This document shows positions 25,788-35,504 of a stretch of 57,859 nucleotides of DNA, piece after piece. Both the position numbers and the translations under genes were made by a program. Each line of letters starts with the position of its first letter. The first letter of the stretch is position 1. A model generated the notes under the pieces. It saw only the letters and a list, made by a program, of their open reading frames with translations. It ran no database searches and had not been told where the DNA came from. Source of the stretch: Paraglaciecola sp. (GTDB taxonomy: Bacteria; Pseudomonadota; Gammaproteobacteria; Enterobacterales; Alteromonadaceae); the NCBI RefSeq assembly GCF_030730205.1, contig NZ_JANQVQ010000029.1, forward strand, positions 70,666-128,524, given 5' to 3'.

Positions 25788-28157
25788 TTACCTTAATAAA
25801 CGTGTGGCATTAGCTACCACAATGAGTGAACTTACCGACATGCCGATAACCGCAATTAGCGGACTGAGTGAGCCAGTAACAGCAAGAGGTAAAATTAACA
25901 AATTATAAGCAGTAGCCCAAGCGATGTTTTGTTTTATATTACGTTGGGTTCGTATTGCTTGCTGAATAATCACTGGGATTTTATCAAGGGCGTTATCTAG
26001 CAAGATAATGTCCGCTGACGATTTCGCTAGATCAGTACTTAGACCTAAGGTAATAGATACGTCAGCCTGTGCTAAAACCGGTGCATCATTGATACCATCC
26101 CCAATCATCAGAACAGTATGACCTTGATGTTGTGCTTGTTGAATGATTGAAAGTTTTTGCGCGGGCTCTAGATGGGCATGATAATGTTTGATATTCAGTT
26201 CTTGGGCTAATTTTTCTACCGCTGGCTCATTGTCTCCGCTGAGTAAGCTAACGTACTTCGGCGCTAAACTGTTAATTAAACGAGCACTTTCTGGGCGGAT
26301 CGCGTCGGCTAACAAAAATGCCGCTAATAGTGTATCGCCACAGGTTAAAAACACGTTGAATGAAGCCAATTCATCCTTGCTGGTGACTTGGCAAAACCGC
26401 GCAGAACCTATGCGATAGGTTTTGCCATTGATCTCGCCACTGACCCCATTGGCGATGGTTTCTTGGGCATCCTTTACAATATCGCTAGCACTGAACTCTT
26501 TAAAAACCGCTGCAATAGGGTGAGAAGAATATTGCTCTAAACTTGACGCTAATTTCAGTATTTCTTGCTCGTTTAAGTCACTGAAATTAGTAAGCTGCTT
26601 GATGATAAACTTCCCTTCGGTCAAGGTGCCCGTCTTGTCTAAGCCTACCCAATCTACCTGGGTTAATTGCTCTAATACATCTGCTCGTTTGAGTAATACA
26701 CCGCGTTTGTTCAGATAACCTACGGTACACGTTAAACTCACTGGCGTGGCTAAACCTAGTGCACAAGGGCAGGTGGCAATTAACACTGAAATCATGACCC
26801 AAAACGCAAGATCAGGGGCGATAAAAAGCCAAGTTGCATAGGTCAGGCCAGCAATAATAAGCACAAACATTACAAACTGATGAGCGGTTCTGTCGGCAAA
26901 GTTAGCGAGCCGTGGCTTAGAGAGTAGAGCACGATTTTGTAGTTGATTGATTTGATTTGCCACAGAGTGATGCAAAGCGTTAAGCACTTCGATAACCAGC
27001 GTACCTACTTCGTTGATGGTTCCAGCATACACCTTATCGTCTTGCTGTTTAGTTATCAGCTGAAACTCGCCTGTTAACATGGATTCATTAACTTGACCAT
27101 TGCCCTGTCGTACTATGCCATCAACCGGAATAATCTCACCAACCTTAACTAGAACGAGTTGGCCAATTTTCAAGTGCTTGGCTAACACACTCTGATGGCT
27201 ATTATCTTCATTAATTAAGGTTGCAGTTGTCGGCATATGGCTAAAAAGATTGGATGAAATTTGTGCGGCTTTAAAACGAGCATTTTGTTCAAGAAAACGA
27301 CTAATCAATAATAAAAACACAAACATGCACAACGACTCGAAATAGGTTTGACCCTGTGCTGTGGTGGTGGCGTATAAACCAGAAACATAGATCGAGATTA
27401 GGGCAAAACTGATTGGGACATCCATATTCACTGAGCGAGCTTTTAACGCGCGCCAAGCGCTTAGATAGAACCCTATCGCAGAATAAAGTGCCACAGGGGT
27501 GCTTAGCACGAGGCTAACCCAATTGAAATATTGTTTAGTCTGGGCGTCAATCTGACCAAATAGATCGAAAAAAACACCCAGATTTAACATCATAACTTGC
27601 ATGGTCATGAGACCTGCTAGGCCCAGGCGTTTAAGCAGTAGCTTGTTTTCCTGTTGATGCAAAGCTTCGTGTTGTTCTTCTTGAAAGGGTTTCGCTAGGT
27701 AACCTATTTGTTGAATCTTTTGCAGTATTTGACTGAGTTTGAGCGCTTTGTCGTCCCAAATCACGATCAGGCGCTTAGTGGTGACATTGGCACCAACACT
27801 GCGTATCCCGCCCAGTTTACTTAGCTGTTTTTCTAACAACCAACCACAAGCTGCACAATTAATTCCGGCAATACTTAATTGAATCTCTCGATTTTCACCT
27901 GACTGATATACAAACTCTTCGGTAATATTATCTTCATCAAACAGTTGTAGGGATTCAAGTATGTCATTATTTTTATCTGACACTTTATCAGCCAGTTCAC
28001 TGCGAAAACTGTAATAATTCTCTAGCCCATTGCTGACGATCGCTTCTGCAACAGCTTGACAGCCTGGACAACAGAAAAAACGCATCTCATTGAGTACCAC
28101 AGAAGAATAGGCTGCACTCGGATTTTTGGTACCACAATGATAACAACTTTGCTGCAT
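25788..28157 (-). CDS. ccoI: Copper-transporting P1B-type ATPase CcoI (FixI) for cbb3 assembly
   Basis: 789 residues. An N-terminal cysteine-rich segment (C5, C8, C29, C30, C33) characteristic of FixI/CcoI is followed by an HMA-type metal-binding domain with C101-A-A-C104. Eight membrane helices come next, with the ion-binding CPC at 463-465, the phosphorylation loop DKTGT at 507-511, and the hinge GDGINDAP. It exports Cu(I) across the inner membrane to supply the binuclear centre of cbb3 oxidase. The gene lies 3 bases after fixH and 13 before ccoS. Complete and undamaged. Confidence 0.95.
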   Translation of the reverse strand: MQQSCYHCGTKNPSAAYSSVVLNEMRFFCCPGCQAVAEAIVSNGLENYYSFRSELADKVSDKNNDILESLQLFDEDNITEEFVYQSGENREIQLSIAGINCAACGWLLEKQLSKLGGIRSVGANVTTKRLIVIWDDKALKLSQILQKIQQIGYLAKPFQEEQHEALHQQENKLLLKRLGLAGLMTMQVMMLNLGVFFDLFGQIDAQTKQYFNWVSLVLSTPVALYSAIGFYLSAWRALKARSVNMDVPISFALISIYVSGLYATTTAQGQTYFESLCMFVFLLLISRFLEQNARFKAAQISSNLFSHMPTTATLINEDNSHQSVLAKHLKIGQLVLVKVGEIIPVDGIVRQGNGQVNESMLTGEFQLITKQQDDKVYAGTINEVGTLVIEVLNALHHSVANQINQLQNRALLSKPRLANFADRTAHQFVMFVLIIAGLTYATWLFIAPDLAFWVMISVLIATCPCALGLATPVSLTCTVGYLNKRGVLLKRADVLEQLTQVDWVGLDKTGTLTEGKFIIKQLTNFSDLNEQEILKLASSLEQYSSHPIAAVFKEFSASDIVKDAQETIANGVSGEINGKTYRIGSARFCQVTSKDELASFNVFLTCGDTLLAAFLLADAIRPESARLINSLAPKYVSLLSGDNEPAVEKLAQELNIKHYHAHLEPAQKLSIIQQAQHQGHTVLMIGDGINDAPVLAQADVSITLGLSTDLAKSSADIILLDNALDKIPVIIQQAIRTQRNIKQNIAWATAYNLLILPLAVTGSLSPLIAVIGMSVSSLIVVANATRLLR

Positions 28158-28160
28158 GTT

Positions 28161-28658
28161 CTACTCGGGTTTAAGAACTACAGGAGTGCTCTGTGGTAGA
28201 TGAACGACTTGTTGAATTTTCCACAGCTCGTCATACGGGTGCAAACTGATCCGCCACTTGCCCTGTAAAGGGTGTTCTATCTCACCTTTGTATTGTCCTG
28301 AAGCATCTTTGAGTAACACCGTTTTAAAATCTTTAAATTGTTGTGTTGAATGGAAAAAATCCATGGTTAATGCCGCACCATCATCAACGTTGCCTGAAAC
28401 GAGTTCAAGCACAACATTGGTGTCACTAAACACAACATGAGCCTCGATTTGGCGGACTTTCGCTTCTTGTATTTTATGAATATCAAGATTTATAGACCGT
28501 CCTTCTTTGTAATAATCATCTTTTACTAAGCTATCTTCGCTGTTAAAAGCAAAGTTCATCATGGTAAAACTTAAAACCATCGAAGACAGGGGAATGACGA
28601 TTAAAAACCATGGCCAAAACTGTTTATACCAAGCCTGCTTTTCAGCATGTTGTTGCAT
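28161..28658 (-). CDS. ccoH: FixH/CcoH family cbb3 assembly protein
   Basis: About 165 residues with one N-terminal membrane helix (FWPWFLIVIPLSSMVLSFTMMNFA) and a periplasmic FixH domain. The SLVKDDYYKEGRSINLD motif is diagnostic. FixH/CcoH stays associated with the assembling oxidase and with CcoI. I favour ATG 28658 (MQQHAEKQAWYKQFW), with GGA upstream and a family-like start; ATG 28673 would add five residues. It lies downstream of a terminator that follows ccoP, so the ccoHIS genes may depend on read-through or their own promoter. Confidence 0.88.
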   Translation of the reverse strand: MQQHAEKQAWYKQFWPWFLIVIPLSSMVLSFTMMNFAFNSEDSLVKDDYYKEGRSINLDIHKIQEAKVRQIEAHVVFSDTNVVLELVSGNVDDGAALTMDFFHSTQQFKDFKTVLLKDASGQYKGEIEHPLQGKWRISLHPYDELWKIQQVVHLPQSTPVVLKPE

Positions 28659-28703
28659 GTAAGTTTCCATCATAAAAATGAATTTGTAGAATAAAACATA
28701 AAA

Positions 28704-28726
28704 AAGCCCCGGATAAACCGAGGCTT
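28704..28726 (-). terminator. Terminator between ccoP and ccoH
   Basis: On the minus strand AAGCCTCGG and CCGGGGCTT form a 9-pair stem (one mismatch) around a 5-base loop. TTTTTT follows at once. It lies 18 bases after the ccoP stop and would end or attenuate transcription of the structural operon before the assembly genes. Confidence 0.8.
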
Positions 28727-28743
28727 ATTTTAGTTATCAATTA

Positions 28744-29697
28744 TTACTTGTCTTGTGAAAGACTGTAAACGTATGCTGCGACTAAATGGATCTTCTTTTC
28801 ACCCAAGGTGTTTTTGAAAGCAGGCATGACACCGTTACGCCCGTAGGTTAGCGTTTCAGTGACTTTTTCGTGACTGTTGCCATATAACCAAATGTCATCT
28901 GTTAGATTAGGAGCACCAAAGGCTTGATTGCCTTTACCATCGGGACCATGACAGGCAGCACAGGCAACAAATCTGTCTTTGCCTTTTGCCGCTAATGACT
29001 CGTCCACCTTACGACCACTTAATCCTAGAACGTAGTTAACCACTTCTTCAATACCGTCAGCGCCCATGCTATCAAACCAAGCAGGCATTATGGCATTACG
29101 ACCGTTGATTAACGTCTCAGTAATCTTTTCTGGTGTACCGCCATACAACCAGTCGTTGTCCGTAAGGTTAGGGAAACCTCTTTGACCACGAGCATCAGAG
29201 CCATGGCACTGTGAGCAATTTTGACTAAATAATCGCTGCCCAACCTTCAAAGCTTCTGCGTCTTTTGCAAGTTCCGTAATGGGCCTCGCATAGTAGCCGT
29301 CAAAAATAGGTTGGAATAACTCATTGGCTTGATCAACTTCACGGTCGTACTGACTGATAACGCCGTCAGCTTTATTTTTCTCTACAGCTGCTCTGGATTC
29401 AGCTAACGATAAAATACCTTGATTTGAACTTTGCCAATTCCATAGACCCTTGAAGTTACCTAATCCCGGGTAAAGCAGTAAATATAGTAGTGCCCAAACG
29501 ATACAAATATAAAAAAGTATCGTCCACCAACGGGGTAATTGGTTATTGATTTCGAGTATGCCGTCAAATTCATGATGCATATCATCGCCTTCTTTAACGC
29601 CAGTCTTATTTGATAAACACCAACGTAACAGTAAAAAACAACCCAAAATACTTCCCAGTGTAATTACTGAGATCCAAATGCTCCAAAAACTACTCAT
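28744..29697 (-). CDS. ccoP: cbb3-type cytochrome c oxidase subunit III, CcoP (diheme)
   Basis: 317 residues. Two N-terminal membrane helices (about 5-26 and 58-78) flank the conserved DGILEINNQLPRWW segment. Two c-type heme domains follow, with heme motifs CSQCH at 161-165 and CAACH at 246-250, each with a downstream Met ligand (NAIMPAW; NGVMPAF). CcoP passes electrons from periplasmic cytochrome c to CcoO and CcoN in the high-affinity terminal oxidase used at low oxygen. The start overlaps the ccoQ stop region by 8 bases. Confidence 0.96.
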   Translation of the reverse strand: MSSFWSIWISVITLGSILGCFLLLRWCLSNKTGVKEGDDMHHEFDGILEINNQLPRWWTILFYICIVWALLYLLLYPGLGNFKGLWNWQSSNQGILSLAESRAAVEKNKADGVISQYDREVDQANELFQPIFDGYYARPITELAKDAEALKVGQRLFSQNCSQCHGSDARGQRGFPNLTDNDWLYGGTPEKITETLINGRNAIMPAWFDSMGADGIEEVVNYVLGLSGRKVDESLAAKGKDRFVACAACHGPDGKGNQAFGAPNLTDDIWLYGNSHEKVTETLTYGRNGVMPAFKNTLGEKKIHLVAAYVYSLSQDK

Positions 29698-29863
29698 CTA
29701 GCTTTGACTCCTGCTTGTTAGTCCGTGGCTCGTCATCAAAAATCAAATTCTCTGCTTCTTTAAAGCGCTTCTTTGATTTTTTACTAAATGCCCACAACAC
29801 TATGCCAATAAAACAAACAAATACTAATACTGTAAAAATACTACCGCTGACTGCGTAATCCAT
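29690..29863 (-). CDS. ccoQ: cbb3 oxidase small subunit CcoQ
   Basis: A 57-residue protein read directly from the minus strand between ccoO and ccoP. It begins MDYAVSGSIFTVLVFVCFIG, with one membrane helix (about residues 8-26). A basic stretch (SKKSKKRFKEAE) and an acidic tail follow (FDDEPRTNK). Size, topology and position are those of CcoQ/FixQ, which stabilises the CcoNOP complex. It starts 2 bases before the end of ccoO and overlaps the ccoP start by 8 bases, so translation is coupled through all three. Confidence 0.88.
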   Translation of the reverse strand: MDYAVSGSIFTVLVFVCFIGIVLWAFSKKSKKRFKEAENLIFDDEPRTNKQESKLDE

Positions 29864-29864
29864 A

Positions 29865-30470
29865 TTATTTCAACGCTGTGCCGCGAGACTGAAGGTAGGC
29901 AATGATAGCCTCCATTTCAGTTTTTCCTTGAACCGCAGCTTGCGCCCCTGCAATATCTTCATCAGTATATGGCACACCAAAATCTCGGAATACAGACAGT
30001 TTTTTGGCGGTTAACTTACCGTCTAATTTGTTTTCAGCTAACCAAGGAAAGCCTGGCATATTAGACTCAGGAACAACATTACGAGGATTGATTAAGTGCA
30101 CTCTATGCCACTCATCACTGTATCTGCCACCAACTCGCGCCAAATCTGGCCCAGTACGTTTCGAACCCCACAGGAAGGGGTGTTCCCAAACTGATTCACC
30201 GGCCACAGAATAATGGCCATAACGCTCAGTTTCAGAGCGAAATGGACGGATCATTTGGCTGTGACAACCCACACAACCTTCACGAATAAAGATGTCTCTA
30301 CCTTCCATTTCTAGAGCGGTATAAGGCTTCAAACCATCGACAGGTGTCATTGTTTGTTGCTGAAACATCAAAGGAGTAATTTGTGCGGCACCACCTAAAC
30401 TAATAGCAATCAATACTAGGATAGTTAACAGGCCCACATTTTTTTCAACTAACTCATGTGCATTTTTCAT
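29865..30470 (-). CDS. ccoO: cbb3-type cytochrome c oxidase subunit II, CcoO (monoheme)
   Basis: 201 residues: one N-terminal membrane anchor ([21 protein letters not shown]), then a periplasmic cytochrome c domain with CVGCH at 66-70 ([29 protein letters not shown] is the CcoO hallmark region) and a Met ligand in [10 protein letters not shown]. It passes electrons from CcoP to CcoN. Length matches the family (about 200). It lies 12 bases after ccoN. Confidence 0.96.
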   Translation of the reverse strand: MKNAHELVEKNVGLLTILVLIAISLGGAAQITPLMFQQQTMTPVDGLKPYTALEMEGRDIFIREGCVGCHSQMIRPFRSETERYGHYSVAGESVWEHPFLWGSKRTGPDLARVGGRYSDEWHRVHLINPRNVVPESNMPGFPWLAENKLDGKLTAKKLSVFRDFGVPYTDEDIAGAQAAVQGKTEMEAIIAYLQSRGTALK

Positions 30471-30482
30471 TAATTTTGTTCC

Positions 30483-31916
30483 TTAGGCTGCCTGTAGCGC
30501 TTTATTATCAACGGTTTCTTGTGTATCACCCTTGATTGTGCGGTAACAGTTGTAAGCCATAATCAACATACCAACAACTACAAAACAACCACCTATAAAT
30601 CTTACTAAATAGAAGGGTTTAGAAGCCTGAAGAGATTCAACAAAACTGTAAGTTAAGGTGCCGTCAGCGTTAATTGCACGCCACATTAGACCTTGCAGTA
30701 CACCAGACATCCACATGGCAACGATGTATAAAACAACACCGATTGTGGCTAACCAGAAATGCACATTAATTAGATAAATGCTGTACATACGCTCGCGATT
30801 AAACAGTACAGGGATCAAGTGGTAGATAGAACCAATCGATACCATTGCAACCCAGCCCAATGCACCAGAGTGCACGTGACCAATTGTCCAGTCAGTGTAA
30901 TGAGATAGCGCATTAACTGTTTTGATGGCCATCATCGGGCCTTCAAACGTAGACATACCGTAGAAAGACAATGAAACCACTAAGAAACGTAAAATCGGAT
31001 CAGTACGTAGTTTATGCCACGCACCTGATAAAGTCATAATACCGTTGATCATACCGCCCCAAGATGGAACAAATAAAATGATCGACATAGCCATACCAAG
31101 TGACTGAGTCCAATCGGGCAGTGCGGTGTAATGCAAGTGGTGAGGACCCGCCCAAATATAAAGTGATATTAGGGCCCAAAAGTGAACAACGGATAAACGG
31201 TAAGAATAAACAGGGCGTCCTGCTTGTTTAGGAACAAAATAATACATCATCCCTAAAAAGCCTGCTGTTAAGAAAAAGCCAACAGCGTTGTGACCGTACC
31301 ACCACTGCATCATGGCATCAACAGCGCCTGCATAGATAGAATATGACTTAGTCATAGAGACGGGGATTGCCATACTGTTACCGACATGCAGAACTAATAC
31401 AGTCAACATGAAAGCACCAAAGAACCAGTTTGCGACGTAAATGTGTGAAACTTTGCGGATCACCATTGTGCCAAAAAAGTTCACTACATAAGCAGACCAT
31501 ACCAAGGCGATTAAAATATCAATCGGCCATTCGAGTTCTGCATACTCTTTACTACTGGTAAGACCCAAAGGAAGTGTAATAACAGCAAGTACGATAACAG
31601 CTTGCCAGCCCCAAAACGTAAAAGAGGCTAACTTGTCACTGAACAGGCGAACCTGCGATGTACGTTGCACTACATAATAGGAAGTAGCAAACAAGGCACA
31701 ACCACCGAATGCAAAAATAACCGCGTTGGTATGCAGAGGACGAAGGCGAGAAAAGGTCAACCAGGGAGTATCGAAATTTAAAGCGGGCCAATAAAGTTGA
31801 GCGGCGATTAAAACGCCTAGACTCATACCAATGATCCCCCAAATAACGGTCATCACTGCAAACTGCCGAATAACTTTGTAGTTATATTCGGGATGTACTT
31901 GAATTGCATCACTCAT
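30483..31916 (-). CDS. ccoN: cbb3-type cytochrome c oxidase subunit I, CcoN
   Basis: 477 residues with about 12 membrane helices. The catalytic heme-copper subunit shows [21 protein letters not shown] (low-spin heme His), [22 protein letters not shown] (CuB His and cross-linked Tyr region), [10 protein letters not shown] (CuB His pair) and [14 protein letters not shown] (heme ligands). It reduces oxygen to water with high affinity and pumps protons. It is the first gene of the ccoNOQP operon. No TTGAT-N4-ATCAA site is visible in the 225 bases upstream, although FNR-type control is usual for this operon in related bacteria. Confidence 0.97.
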   Translation of the reverse strand: MSDAIQVHPEYNYKVIRQFAVMTVIWGIIGMSLGVLIAAQLYWPALNFDTPWLTFSRLRPLHTNAVIFAFGGCALFATSYYVVQRTSQVRLFSDKLASFTFWGWQAVIVLAVITLPLGLTSSKEYAELEWPIDILIALVWSAYVVNFFGTMVIRKVSHIYVANWFFGAFMLTVLVLHVGNSMAIPVSMTKSYSIYAGAVDAMMQWWYGHNAVGFFLTAGFLGMMYYFVPKQAGRPVYSYRLSVVHFWALISLYIWAGPHHLHYTALPDWTQSLGMAMSIILFVPSWGGMINGIMTLSGAWHKLRTDPILRFLVVSLSFYGMSTFEGPMMAIKTVNALSHYTDWTIGHVHSGALGWVAMVSIGSIYHLIPVLFNRERMYSIYLINVHFWLATIGVVLYIVAMWMSGVLQGLMWRAINADGTLTYSFVESLQASKPFYLVRFIGGCFVVVGMLIMAYNCYRTIKGDTQETVDNKALQAA

Positions 31917-32141
31917 TTAATGAATCTTCCAATTTGTTAATGAAGTGCCACTGAATATTTACATCGTAACGTATTAATTTTAACAATTAACCTGATTTTG
32001 AATTTTAAATATTACTAAGGCTAAAAACCCTATAAATAATAATGGTATAGGCCTAAAAAAGAAAGAAAAAACAAGCTTGTTCCTAATCTTTATTTACCGC
32101 AAACTTACCCAAAGCAAAATAAACATAAAGATAAAATTGCC

Positions 32142-32615
32142 TTGAATCAGTCTATTAAATCCATATTATTTTTGGGTGCCTTTGTTGTGCTCATATCGCT
32201 TGCTGTTTTTCTAACAGGTTTAGAAAAAACGACGGAAACCACTGGTAAACAATGTTCTCTCGACACCACTCTTATGTGCCAATTTAACTCTGTGGATACA
32301 GATGCCGCTCAAGTTATAGTCAAGTTTCTTGGTAAAGTGCAAGTTGAAGAGCAAAATCAATTTCAGCTTATAATGTCTGAAAACCTAGAGTTAGCGCATG
32401 CTTGGATTCAAGGTGTGAACATGTACATGGGTAAAATAGCCGTGATAAATACTGATCAAAGAGCCCAAGAAAACCCAGACAAACATAACTTAAGCTTTTT
32501 TATCGGGTCTTGTAGTGAGCCACTGATGCGGTGGCAACTGATTATCGAATTGGATAATAAGCTCACTAAAAAACCTGAACGTTACTTTGTTAATTTTAGT
32601 ACTGAGTTTCCGTAG
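32142..32615 (+). CDS. Membrane-anchored protein of unknown function, divergent from ccoN
   Basis: 157 residues. The first 28 residues hold one hydrophobic segment (SILFLGAFVVLISLAVFLTGL) that should anchor a periplasmic domain of about 125 residues. That domain has four cysteines: C38 and C46 near the membrane, and C123 with another near the end region (GSCSEPLMRW). I do not recognise a family. TTG 32142 is the likely start; no better ATG lies near. It diverges from ccoN and shares its promoter region, so it may be linked to respiration or oxidase assembly, but that is context only. A short TTTTGC/GCAAAA hairpin follows the stop. Confidence 0.6.
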   Translation: MNQSIKSILFLGAFVVLISLAVFLTGLEKTTETTGKQCSLDTTLMCQFNSVDTDAAQVIVKFLGKVQVEEQNQFQLIMSENLELAHAWIQGVNMYMGKIAVINTDQRAQENPDKHNLSFFIGSCSEPLMRWQLIIELDNKLTKKPERYFVNFSTEFP

Positions 32616-32650
32616 TTTTGGTTTTGCTAGCCGCAAAAATAGTATTTTCC

Positions 32651-33118
32651 TTAACTTTGCGATTGTAAATAATTAGCCAAACCAATGAATTTAATCATAC
32701 GTATTTGCTGTTCTAACCAGTGCGCGTGATCCATTTCTGTGTCGTCTAGCAATTCAAGTAACATATCTCGCGTCACATAGTCTTTTTCAACTTCGCACAG
32801 TGCCATAGTTTCTTTGAGTTTACTGGCAACGGCATATTCTACTCGTAAGTCACTTTCTAACATTGAAGGTACGTCGTTACCGATGTGTAAACCATCACGC
32901 GTAACCATGTCAGGAGTGCCTTCTAAAAATAAAATTCGTTCGATTAGTTTCTTAGCATGACCTTTCTCATCTTCAAATTCATGAGAAATACGCTCATATA
33001 GTTTTGTAAAGCCCCAATCAGCATACATTTCAGAATGAATAAAATACTGATCCATCGCGGCTAATTCATAAGCTAATAGGGCGTTTAACTGGTCGATAAT
33101 GTTTTTATTACCTTTCAT
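32651..33118 (-). CDS. bfr: Bacterioferritin subunit with intact ferroxidase site but no heme Met
   Basis: 155 residues of the bacterioferritin four-helix bundle. All di-iron ligands are present: E18, E51, H54, E94, and E128/H131, which correspond to E127/H130 after a one-residue insertion. The heme-ligating Met52 of E. coli Bfr is replaced by Lys (EKGHAKK), so this subunit should oxidise and store iron but not bind heme in the usual way. It lies 2 bases after the other bfr gene. In Neisseria and Pseudomonas two different Bfr subunits co-assemble; the same is likely here. Confidence 0.9.
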   Translation of the reverse strand: MKGNKNIIDQLNALLAYELAAMDQYFIHSEMYADWGFTKLYERISHEFEDEKGHAKKLIERILFLEGTPDMVTRDGLHIGNDVPSMLESDLRVEYAVASKLKETMALCEVEKDYVTRDMLLELLDDTEMDHAHWLEQQIRMIKFIGLANYLQSQS

Positions 33119-33120
33119 GT

Positions 33121-33597
33121 TTAATCCTCATCGTGAACTTGTGTTTGCAGATAATTTTGCGCACCTAGGCTACTAACTTGCGACTGTTGGGTTTCTAGCC
33201 AATCAATATGGTCTTCTTCGCCGTGTAAGATCTTACTGAGTAAATCCCGTGATACAAAATCCTGCTTCTCTTCACACAGTGCTATCGCCTTCTTTAATAA
33301 AGGAATTTGACTAAGCTCAAAGGTCAGATCGCATTGCAGCATTTCTAGTGGCTCTTCACCGATCATTAATTTGCCTAACATTTGCAAATTGGGTAGCCCC
33401 TCAAGAAACAAAATACGCTCAATTAACTCGTCGGCTTGTTTCATGTCGCAAATAGATTTTTTGTAGCATTTTTCATTTAATTGACTGAATCCCCAGTTTT
33501 TGTACATACGAGCATGCAAAAAAAACTGATTGATTGAGGTTAACTCAAAGGTCAATACCTCATTGAGGCTCGCGATGACTGTTTTATCACCTAACAT
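33121..33597 (-). CDS. bfr: Bacterioferritin subunit with heme Met52 and altered ferroxidase site
   Basis: 158 residues, close to E. coli Bfr. Met52, the axial heme ligand, is kept (CDMKQAD). The di-iron site is altered: E18, E94, E127 and H130 are present, but position 51 is Asp instead of Glu and position 54 is Gln instead of His. It therefore probably binds heme at two-fold interfaces and has weak or no ferroxidase activity. It is the first gene of a two-gene operon with the complementary subunit. A Fur-like sequence lies about 95 bases upstream. Confidence 0.9.
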   Translation of the reverse strand: MLGDKTVIASLNEVLTFELTSINQFFLHARMYKNWGFSQLNEKCYKKSICDMKQADELIERILFLEGLPNLQMLGKLMIGEEPLEMLQCDLTFELSQIPLLKKAIALCEEKQDFVSRDLLSKILHGEEDHIDWLETQQSQVSSLGAQNYLQTQVHDED

Positions 33598-33692
33598 AAT
33601 ACGATTCCTATCTCGGTAGTTAATGCATGCATTCTAGCGTTATTATAATGATAAAACCAATAAATTCCTTATAAAACAAAGTGATAAAGAAT

Positions 33693-33711
33693 GATAATGG
33701 TTACCATTGCC
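33693..33711. promoter_or_regulatory. Possible Fur box upstream of the bfr pair
   Basis: GATAATGGTTACCATTGCC matches the 19-base Fur consensus at 14 positions by my count. It contains a perfect AATGG-TTA-CCATT dyad. A second partial match (TATAATGATAA) lies at 33646-33656. Both are upstream of the heme-type bfr gene. By-eye matches in AT-rich DNA are weak evidence. Confidence 0.3.
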
Positions 33712-33727
33712 AATCACTAAAAGGGTG

Positions 33728-35299
33728 TTACGCCTCGGATGTTAAAAGTTGCACACTTTCTTCGGCGAAACCTGTTCCTGCTTCGGTAAAAAAGTTGAAA
33801 ACTTTGTCTGAGCCGGCATCTATGAGTGGTTGAATCTCATCCTCGTAGCGAGCAATAGAGGCTATTTTGCCTTGGTAATTGGCATGCTGAAGCTGTTCCG
33901 TAATGTTGCAGATATCTTCAATCGACGGCAGGGCAAGTAAGATCAATTGAATTTTGCCTAGATCCATGTTGTCCCATAAATCGATGTCTTCACCATCACC
34001 TACCAAAACTTGTAGCCCCGCTTTTTGCAATTTTGCAATGCGGACAGGATCAGCGTCCATTCCCCACACCTTTTCGCCTAACATATTGTTCAATGATGAA
34101 TAGGCTCCTTTACCTACACGGCCCATACCTAAAACCAGTACTTCAGCATTTTTTGGTTGCACATAGGTGTCCTCGGCTAATCTGGTCGGACTTTCAAAGG
34201 TTTTTAAATATGCCTTGAGTTTGTTGTATTGGTTGTGTGAATTACGGTATAGCAGGCCGGTGAGTAAAAATGAGAAGGACAATGCTAAGGCTAATATTAC
34301 CAGCCATTTGGCCTCTAATACGCCGGTGCTCACCAAAAGGGCGACCACGATTAATCCAAATTCACTGTAGTTTGATAGCACTAAACTAGCTAAATAAGAG
34401 GTACGCGCACGGAGTTTAAGCCAAGTGAACAACCTAAAAAACAAAATAAACTTAATAGGAATAAACAAACATAGTAAAAGTGCCATGCCAACCAACTCAA
34501 AAGTTGGTAGCGCGGTAAAGCCTATATTTAAAAAGAAGCCGATGAGAAATAAATCTTTGAAACTCATGAGTGATTTAGATAATTCAGCTGCTTTACTGTG
34601 TGGCGCCCAGAACATACCAATAATCAAAGCGCCTAAGTCACCTTTAATCCCGACAAGTTCGAATAATTCGTATCCACCCAAGGCTAACAAAAAACCACTT
34701 AAGGGGAGTAATTCTCCGTGACCAACTATTTCTAAGGATTTCTTGAAGAAAGGTTTGGCAAAATACAATAAAAGAAGCAGTGGAGCCCATACTGAAGGTA
34801 TTTTTCCGGTCGCTATTACCATAAAAAGCACCGCGATAATGTCTTGCATAACAAGTACGCCGATGGCAACTTTGCCATGACGGGTTTTAATTTCACCGCT
34901 ATCTTCTAATATTTTTACAATACACACTGTACTACTAAAACTAAGGGCAAATGCTAATAAAGTGATATCGAATAATGTCAGTTCAGTAAAAGCATTTAAG
35001 CCAAGCCACGCCAAACCAGTTACTGCAATATTAAGCAGTGTAATCCAAATGATGGAATGACTAATGCTGCCAAGCCACACTTCTTTTTTGTACAAGTCTC
35101 TGACGTTTAATTTTAAACCGATGGTGAAGAGCATCAAAGTGATACCGAGTTCAGCTAACACCTCTAGGGAGGGACTTGCTTCATATCCTAAGAAATTTAA
35201 AGCAAAACCAGCCATCAAAAATCCGATTAGGGGAGGGAAGCCGGCCATCTTTATGGCTAAGCCACAGATAAAAGCGACTAATATAAAAACAAATTCCAA
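33728..35299 (-). CDS. Kef-type monovalent cation:proton antiporter with RCK domain
   Basis: 523 residues. The N-terminal two thirds (about 1-350) have 11-12 membrane helices of the CPA2 Na+/H+ exchanger fold, with GLKLNVRDL and the FSSTVCIVKILEDSGEIKTRHGK region typical of Kef proteins. A TrkA-N (RCK) domain follows (about 380-500) with the nucleotide loop LGMGRVGKGAY. These proteins move K+ or Na+ against protons and are gated by NAD(H) or related ligands. It resembles E. coli YbaL more than glutathione-gated KefB/KefC, and no KefF/KefG partner is nearby. Transcribed alone. Confidence 0.87.
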   Translation of the reverse strand: MEFVFILVAFICGLAIKMAGFPPLIGFLMAGFALNFLGYEASPSLEVLAELGITLMLFTIGLKLNVRDLYKKEVWLGSISHSIIWITLLNIAVTGLAWLGLNAFTELTLFDITLLAFALSFSSTVCIVKILEDSGEIKTRHGKVAIGVLVMQDIIAVLFMVIATGKIPSVWAPLLLLLYFAKPFFKKSLEIVGHGELLPLSGFLLALGGYELFELVGIKGDLGALIIGMFWAPHSKAAELSKSLMSFKDLFLIGFFLNIGFTALPTFELVGMALLLCLFIPIKFILFFRLFTWLKLRARTSYLASLVLSNYSEFGLIVVALLVSTGVLEAKWLVILALALSFSFLLTGLLYRNSHNQYNKLKAYLKTFESPTRLAEDTYVQPKNAEVLVLGMGRVGKGAYSSLNNMLGEKVWGMDADPVRIAKLQKAGLQVLVGDGEDIDLWDNMDLGKIQLILLALPSIEDICNITEQLQHANYQGKIASIARYEDEIQPLIDAGSDKVFNFFTEAGTGFAEESVQLLTSEA

Positions 35300-35504
35300 T
35301 TTGTGCTCCTTTTAATGGATAGGTCAGTCAACGTTGAACCTTAACCTGCATTAACGAGTTGATATTTTGCTATTTAAAATAGCCGAACTGATGTGGATTT
35401 TTAGCTACATCGGTTTGCAGTATATGTATTTTCTGAATGAAAAGGTTGTTTACGATCAATTAAATAAAAAAATTTTTAAAGGGAGTCGACAGCGGAATTT
35501 ATAT

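Noticed and set aside
31917-32141. FNR box before ccoN
   Set aside because: I looked for TTGAT-N4-ATCAA with up to two mismatches in this gap and saw none that was convincing.
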